Shown here: piece by piece, positions 28,043 to 33,008 of the stretch | Layout: each line of letters begins with the position of its first letter | How positions within the stretch are numbered: position 1 is the first letter of the stretch | From: Hungatella sp. | Lineage (GTDB): Bacteria > Bacillota > Clostridia > Lachnospirales > Lachnospiraceae | NCBI GenBank assembly: GCA_022798105.1 | Contig: JAAWLV010000006.1 | Coordinates: 1-33,008 of the forward strand | DNA: 33,008 nucleotides | Direction: 5' to 3' | The notes under the pieces: generated by a model | What the model saw: only the letters and a program-made list of their open reading frames with translations | Database searches by the model: none | Told to the model about the DNA's origin: nothing | Position numbers and translations under genes: made by a program

Positions 28043-28870
28043 ATGATATATGCGGATCTGCATGTTCATACCATCTACAGCGACGGTGTGCATGAAATTG
28101 AGGACGTGATTCAGAGAGTGAAAGAGTGCAAAATCCAGGCAGTATCTGTCTGTGATCACGATACGGTTTTTCACTATGACCTGGTCAAAAAAGCCTGCCG
28201 GTCACAGGGGATTGAATGTATCCGCGGTGTGGAGTTGAGCTGTTATGACCGGAATGTGTATAAAAAGGTCCATGTGTTAGGGCTGTGGCTCAACGACAAT
28301 CCGATCCATGTGGAGCAATTATGCCGAAATACGCTTAAGTGCCGCGATGCCTACCATCGCAGCCTGATCCATAAACTAAACGAAAAAGGTCTTGATATTA
28401 CGTATGAGGAGGCCAAAGCATATGCCCCTTATAACATCGTTTTCAAGATGCATCTGTTTATGGCCATTACCGCCAAGTATCCCCAGTACAATGACCTTAA
28501 AACATACAAAGCCCTGTTTGCCGGAAAGACAAACGCAGAGACGGATGCTCAGATGGGCTATATAGATGTCAGGGAAGGGATTGAGGCGATTTTAAAAGAC
28601 GGCGGCGTTCCGGTTCTGGCCCATCCGTGCGAGTACGGCAATTATGATGAGATTGGAACGTATGTGGAATACGGTCTTAAAGGGATCGAAATAAGCCATT
28701 TCTGTATGAAGGAAAAGGATTATCGCCTTACACAGCAGTATGCCCAAACCTATCACCTGTTACAAACAGGAGGCAGTGATTTCCATAATATTCATCTGAC
28801 AGGCTTAGGTACATTCGGGCTGACCCGGGAACAGTTTGCAGCTTTGAAGGAAGGGGTAAAAAGGAATTAG
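28043..28870 (+). CDS. PHP-domain phosphoesterase
   Basis: 275 aa. Metal-binding motifs of the PHP family occur in order: DLHVHTIYSDG (H7, H9), CDHD, GVELS, LAHPCEYG and GGSDFHN. This arrangement is that of small stand-alone PHP enzymes of the YciV/RNase AM type, which hydrolyse phosphate esters of nucleotides or small RNAs. The ATG at 28043 is 8 bases after CAGGAGGA; 20 bases separate it from the PTS stop. Placed in a PTS operon, it could act on a phosphorylated sugar or be a housekeeping passenger; the substrate is unknown. Confidence 0.9.
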   Translation: MIYADLHVHTIYSDGVHEIEDVIQRVKECKIQAVSVCDHDTVFHYDLVKKACRSQGIECIRGVELSCYDRNVYKKVHVLGLWLNDNPIHVEQLCRNTLKCRDAYHRSLIHKLNEKGLDITYEEAKAYAPYNIVFKMHLFMAITAKYPQYNDLKTYKALFAGKTNAETDAQMGYIDVREGIEAILKDGGVPVLAHPCEYGNYDEIGTYVEYGLKGIEISHFCMKEKDYRLTQQYAQTYHLLQTGGSDFHNIHLTGLGTFGLTREQFAALKEGVKRN

Positions 28871-28871
28871 T

Positions 28872-29627
28872 ATGAGGCAATTACCAATCAGCAATTTCCG
28901 GTCTGTCAGCGGTTATCGCAATAAAGACGGCCTTGCGATGAAGCCCGGCAGGATTTTCCGCGGAGCTTCTCTGGACAGGCTTTCTATGGAAGATGCCGTT
29001 TACATGAAACAGGAACTGGGAATCCGCTATATTTTGGATTACCGCGACGCAAAGGAAGCAGAATTAAAAAAGGATGTTCTGGCAGACGGCATGGTCTATG
29101 AGCGCATTTCGGCCCTGATTGTCTCCTCCGGTCAGCAGGGTTTTGATTTTGGAGAACTGCTGCAGCAGAATTTGTCGGCAGCCCATGTGCAGATGCTGTT
29201 TTCCTATTTACTGGACGGCTATCGGCATATGCCTTTTCATAATCCGGCATATCACCGGTTGTTTGAACTGCTGCAAAAAAATGACGGAAATATCTATTTT
29301 CACTGCAGTGCCGGAAAAGACCGTACGGGGATCGGAGCCTTTTTAATCATGATGGCATTGGGCATGAGGGAAGAGGACGGAGTGAAGGAATATCTGCTGT
29401 CCAATCAGTATCTGAAAGACTTTGCAGCCGGATTTTACCGTGAACATCCGATGAGTGAAGAGGATAAAATCTACAGCGACAAGCTTTTGTACGTTGCGGA
29501 GGAATCCCTGATGACTTCGATTAAAGCCATTAAGGGCAGGTACGGCAGTTATGAAGAATTTTTTGAGCGGGAATACGGAATCGGCGCTGAGAAACGAGCG
29601 GTTCTGCGGTCAATATATTGTGAATAA
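28872..29627 (+). CDS. Tyrosine-type protein phosphatase (IphP-like)
   Basis: 251 aa. The N-terminus (NFRSVSGYRNKDGLAMKPGRIFRGASLDRL) and the P-loop HCSAGKDRTGIGAFL, with nucleophile C145 and R151 (CX5R), identify the Y_phosphatase3/IphP group. D54 in LDYRDAKE is a conserved early position. Members hydrolyse phosphotyrosine, phosphoserine or phosphoinositides. It begins one base after the preceding stop codon, so it is translationally coupled with the PHP gene, and ends at a strong terminator: this is the last gene of the PTS operon. Why a phosphatase belongs to sugar uptake is unclear. Confidence 0.9.
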   Translation: MRQLPISNFRSVSGYRNKDGLAMKPGRIFRGASLDRLSMEDAVYMKQELGIRYILDYRDAKEAELKKDVLADGMVYERISALIVSSGQQGFDFGELLQQNLSAAHVQMLFSYLLDGYRHMPFHNPAYHRLFELLQKNDGNIYFHCSAGKDRTGIGAFLIMMALGMREEDGVKEYLLSNQYLKDFAAGFYREHPMSEEDKIYSDKLLYVAEESLMTSIKAIKGRYGSYEEFFEREYGIGAEKRAVLRSIYCE

Positions 29628-29628
29628 A

Positions 29629-29664
29629 AACCTTGTCCGGGGATTTTCCCCGGACGAGGTTTTT
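29629..29664 (+). terminator. Rho-independent terminator of the PTS operon
   Basis: AACCTTGTCCGGGG (29629-29642) pairs with CCCCGGACGAGGTT (29648-29661), one internal mismatch, loop ATTTT, then a T-rich tail. It begins 1 base after the phosphatase stop. Confidence 0.93.
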
Positions 29665-29703
29665 ATTTTGGGATTCTTTTATTCCCAAACAAGGAAAAAA
29701 TAG

Positions 29704-29732
29704 TTGCGAAACAGAAGCAGGCCATGTATAGT
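29704..29732 (+). promoter_or_regulatory. Promoter of the first RpiR regulator gene
   Basis: TTGCGA (29704-29709) and TATAGT (29727-29732), 17-bp spacer. The expected start is near 29739, with a leader of about 50 bases. Confidence 0.55.
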
Positions 29733-29789
29733 AAAGTTAAAAGCGTATGTAGTAAATAGTCTGCCAATTGCTCATGGGGGTGACAAACC

Positions 29790-30518
29790 GTGTTTACAAA
29801 AGAGGTAATGGAAAGTTTTACGGAACTTGATTTTGCAGTTTACGACTGTATTGTAAAATCAAAAAAACAGATCGGTAAACTAACCATCAAGGAATTAGCC
29901 GCCATGGCCCACGTCTCCACGGCCACGGTTCTGCGGTTCTGCAAAAAATGCGGAGCCCAGGGGTACAGTGAGTTTAAGCTCAGGTATAAAGAATATCTTG
30001 AAGGGCAGCAGGAGATATTTAAAGACGATGAAGAAACCCAGCTGCAGAGTTTCATCTCCAGGATCCGCTGCCAGGACTTTCAGGAAAGCCTCGACAAAGC
30101 ACTCAGCTATCTTGTCAGGGCAAAGTGCATCCTGTTCATCGGAATAGGCACCTCCGGAATGCTGGGGAAATACGGCGCAAGGTATTTTTCCAATGTAGGG
30201 TATTTCAGCCTGTTTATCGACGATCCGTGGCTGCCCATCCTTCAGAATCCGTCCGAAGACACGGTTTTGATCGTCCTGTCAGAATCAGGAACCACCAGGC
30301 AGACGCTCTACATCGCATCCCATCTCCAGCAGAGAGGCTGCCCCCTCATATCCGTTACCAACAATGCCAACTCCGTCCTCGCCAAAATGTCTGACTGCAA
30401 CATTTCCTATCATGTCACCGCAAAGATGGTCAACGAGCGAAACGTGACCACCCAGGTTCCTGTGCTCTATATTATCGAAACACTGGCAAAAAAACTGTAC
30501 TCAAAGACCACACCGTAA
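29790..30518 (+). CDS. MurR/RpiR family transcriptional regulator (first)
   Basis: 242 aa from GTG 29790, with GGGGGTG 8 bases before. The N-terminal helix-turn-helix (about 10-75) has TIKELAAMAHVSTATVLRFCKKCGAQGYSEFK, the RpiR signature. The C-terminal SIS domain (about 100-235, with LFIGIGTSGMLGKYGARYF and VLSESGTTRQTLYIA) binds a phosphosugar. Members repress or activate sugar-use genes in response to phosphosugars. A second, similar gene follows after 100 bases. Its neighbours suggest a phospho-beta-glucoside or its product as effector. Confidence 0.92.
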   Translation: MFTKEVMESFTELDFAVYDCIVKSKKQIGKLTIKELAAMAHVSTATVLRFCKKCGAQGYSEFKLRYKEYLEGQQEIFKDDEETQLQSFISRIRCQDFQESLDKALSYLVRAKCILFIGIGTSGMLGKYGARYFSNVGYFSLFIDDPWLPILQNPSEDTVLIVLSESGTTRQTLYIASHLQQRGCPLISVTNNANSVLAKMSDCNISYHVTAKMVNERNVTTQVPVLYIIETLAKKLYSKTTP

Positions 30519-30618
30519 TCCCCGCTCCCCGGCAGCAGGGGACAATCGTGCATACTCATGAATCTGGCCTTGCGCCGCCAAGCACCGGAAACCATCACCC
30601 AGAAAATGGAGGTATCCC

Positions 30619-31365
30619 ATGCCTGTTTTCTCCTATGAACAGCTCAGGAACATGAATCCCGGCGAATTCAGGGTTTACAATTTTATTGTGTCCCACCTGG
30701 AAGCCGTGCCGGCAATGAATATCCGGCAGATTGCGGGAAGCGTGGGGGTATCCACCACAACCGTCCTCCGGTTCTGTGAAAAAGCCGGATGTTCCGGCTA
30801 TACCGAACTGAAATACCGGATCCGCCAGGAACTTGCCAGTCCCAGCCGAACCGGAAGCCTTGATGCCGAACCGGCCATACAGTACATGAAAACATCCCCA
30901 AAGGACGGCGTATTTGCAGAGAAAATGGCACAGGCCGCAAAGATTTGTGCGGATGCAGGCCAGATCATCCTTTCGGGGAACAGGGAGAGCAAACCCCTGA
31001 TCCGCTACGGGGCATATTTATTTTCCGGCATCGGCAAACCGGCTTTCACCGCGGAGGACGGATGGGGAATCGTCTCTCCTAAAGAAGACTCCCGGCCCGC
31101 GCTTCTTATTCTCTCCACCTGGGGAGGCGGTGAGGATATCCTTTTCTTGATCAATCGCTACAAGAAAGCAGGCGCCCCCCTGATCAGCGTGACAAATACC
31201 GGCCATTGTCCCGCGGCACAGATGTCTGATGTGAATTTTTCCTGCTATATGCCGGAAATTTCCAGGACTTCCGGACATGGACATATTGAACTGGTTTCCC
31301 AGATCCCCGTGGTATATCTGCTGGAAACGCTGACCGGCGAAATTCAGAGATTCCAAACTCAATAA
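30619..31365 (+). CDS. MurR/RpiR family transcriptional regulator (second)
   Basis: 248 aa, ATG 30619 preceded by TGGAGG. The helix-turn-helix part (NIRQIAGSVGVSTTTVLRFCEKAGCSGYTELK) is clearly related to the first regulator; the SIS part (about 105-240) is more divergent, and its GSES-type phosphosugar loop reads STWGGG rather than SESGTT. It may therefore sense a different ligand, or none. The 100 bases between the genes show no strong promoter, so both may be on one transcript. A strong terminator follows. Confidence 0.9.
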   Translation: MPVFSYEQLRNMNPGEFRVYNFIVSHLEAVPAMNIRQIAGSVGVSTTTVLRFCEKAGCSGYTELKYRIRQELASPSRTGSLDAEPAIQYMKTSPKDGVFAEKMAQAAKICADAGQIILSGNRESKPLIRYGAYLFSGIGKPAFTAEDGWGIVSPKEDSRPALLILSTWGGGEDILFLINRYKKAGAPLISVTNTGHCPAAQMSDVNFSCYMPEISRTSGHGHIELVSQIPVVYLLETLTGEIQRFQTQ

Positions 31366-31377
31366 GAAACCGACCCA

Positions 31378-31405
31378 ACAGACAGGGCTCCTGTCTGTTT
31401 TTTTT
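31378..31405 (+). terminator. Rho-independent terminator after the regulator genes
   Basis: ACAGACAGG (31378-31386) pairs with CCTGTCTGT (31390-31398), loop GCT, followed by a run of T to 31405. Confidence 0.95.
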
Positions 31406-31418
31406 ATGTAACAAATGA

Positions 31419-32987
<1,569 letters not shown>

Positions 32988-32998
32988 CCGTCAGGAAG

Positions 32999-33005
32999 AA
33001 GGAGG
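32999..33005 (+). promoter_or_regulatory. Ribosome site of a gene beyond the right edge
   Basis: AAGGAGG, 12 bases after the hydrolase stop, with no terminator between. A further co-transcribed gene probably starts just outside the window. Confidence 0.6.
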
Positions 33006-33008
33006 TAA

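Overview
The window looks like a chromosomal segment of a gut Firmicute, most likely a Lachnospiraceae (Clostridium cluster XIVa / Enterocloster-like). That is an inference from roughly balanced base composition, strong AGGAGG-type ribosome sites, sigma-A promoters, a Gram-positive LexA box, LicT-type antiterminator sites, RpiR regulators and a flippase/polymerase polysaccharide cluster. All protein genes I accept are on the + strand; only tRNA-Val(GAC) is on the - strand.

Region 1 (1-1758): a possible kinase-gene remnant, a consensus promoter, a long AT-rich leader and two co-directional genes of unknown function, closed by a hairpin terminator.

Region 2 (1780-15904), the centrepiece: a tyrosine recombinase gene is followed at once by a perfect 19-bp inverted repeat (2751-2769 and 3021-3039) enclosing 251 bp. 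Inside are a strong extended -10 promoter, now pointing left (away from the polysaccharide genes), and a rho-independent terminator pointing right. Right of the switch lies an apparently unbroken operon of eleven genes: a zinc-ribbon/AP2-domain protein, an initiating phosphosugar transferase, a metallophosphoesterase, an unknown three-helix membrane protein, a Wzz-like chain-length protein with a cytoplasmic degenerate GGDEF domain, a Wzy-like polymerase, an Alg14-like protein, an Alg13-like/GT4 fusion, two tandem GT2 transferases and a Wzx-like flippase. My reading is a phase-variable surface polysaccharide operon, present here in the OFF orientation.

Region 3 (15905-24659): a response-regulator diguanylate cyclase with its own consensus promoter, an SOS-controlled Y-family polymerase with a YolD-like partner, a DUF554 membrane protein, a large GAF/hybrid histidine kinase, an ECF-like sigma factor with a C-terminal extension, and a DUF2461 protein. 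Two small elements with the same 12-bp termini (33 bp and 144 bp), each flanked by 8-bp direct repeats, look like non-autonomous transposable elements; the longer has rewritten the end of the YolD-like gene.

Region 4 (24669-33008): tRNA-Val, then a beta-glucoside uptake region: a LicT/BglG antiterminator, two RNA antiterminator/terminator sites, a free PTS EIIB, an EIIBCA permease that seems to lack the first part of EIIC, a PHP phosphoesterase, a tyrosine phosphatase, two tandem MurR/RpiR regulators and a GH1 6-phospho-beta-glucosidase. A ribosome site at the right edge suggests the last transcription unit continues.
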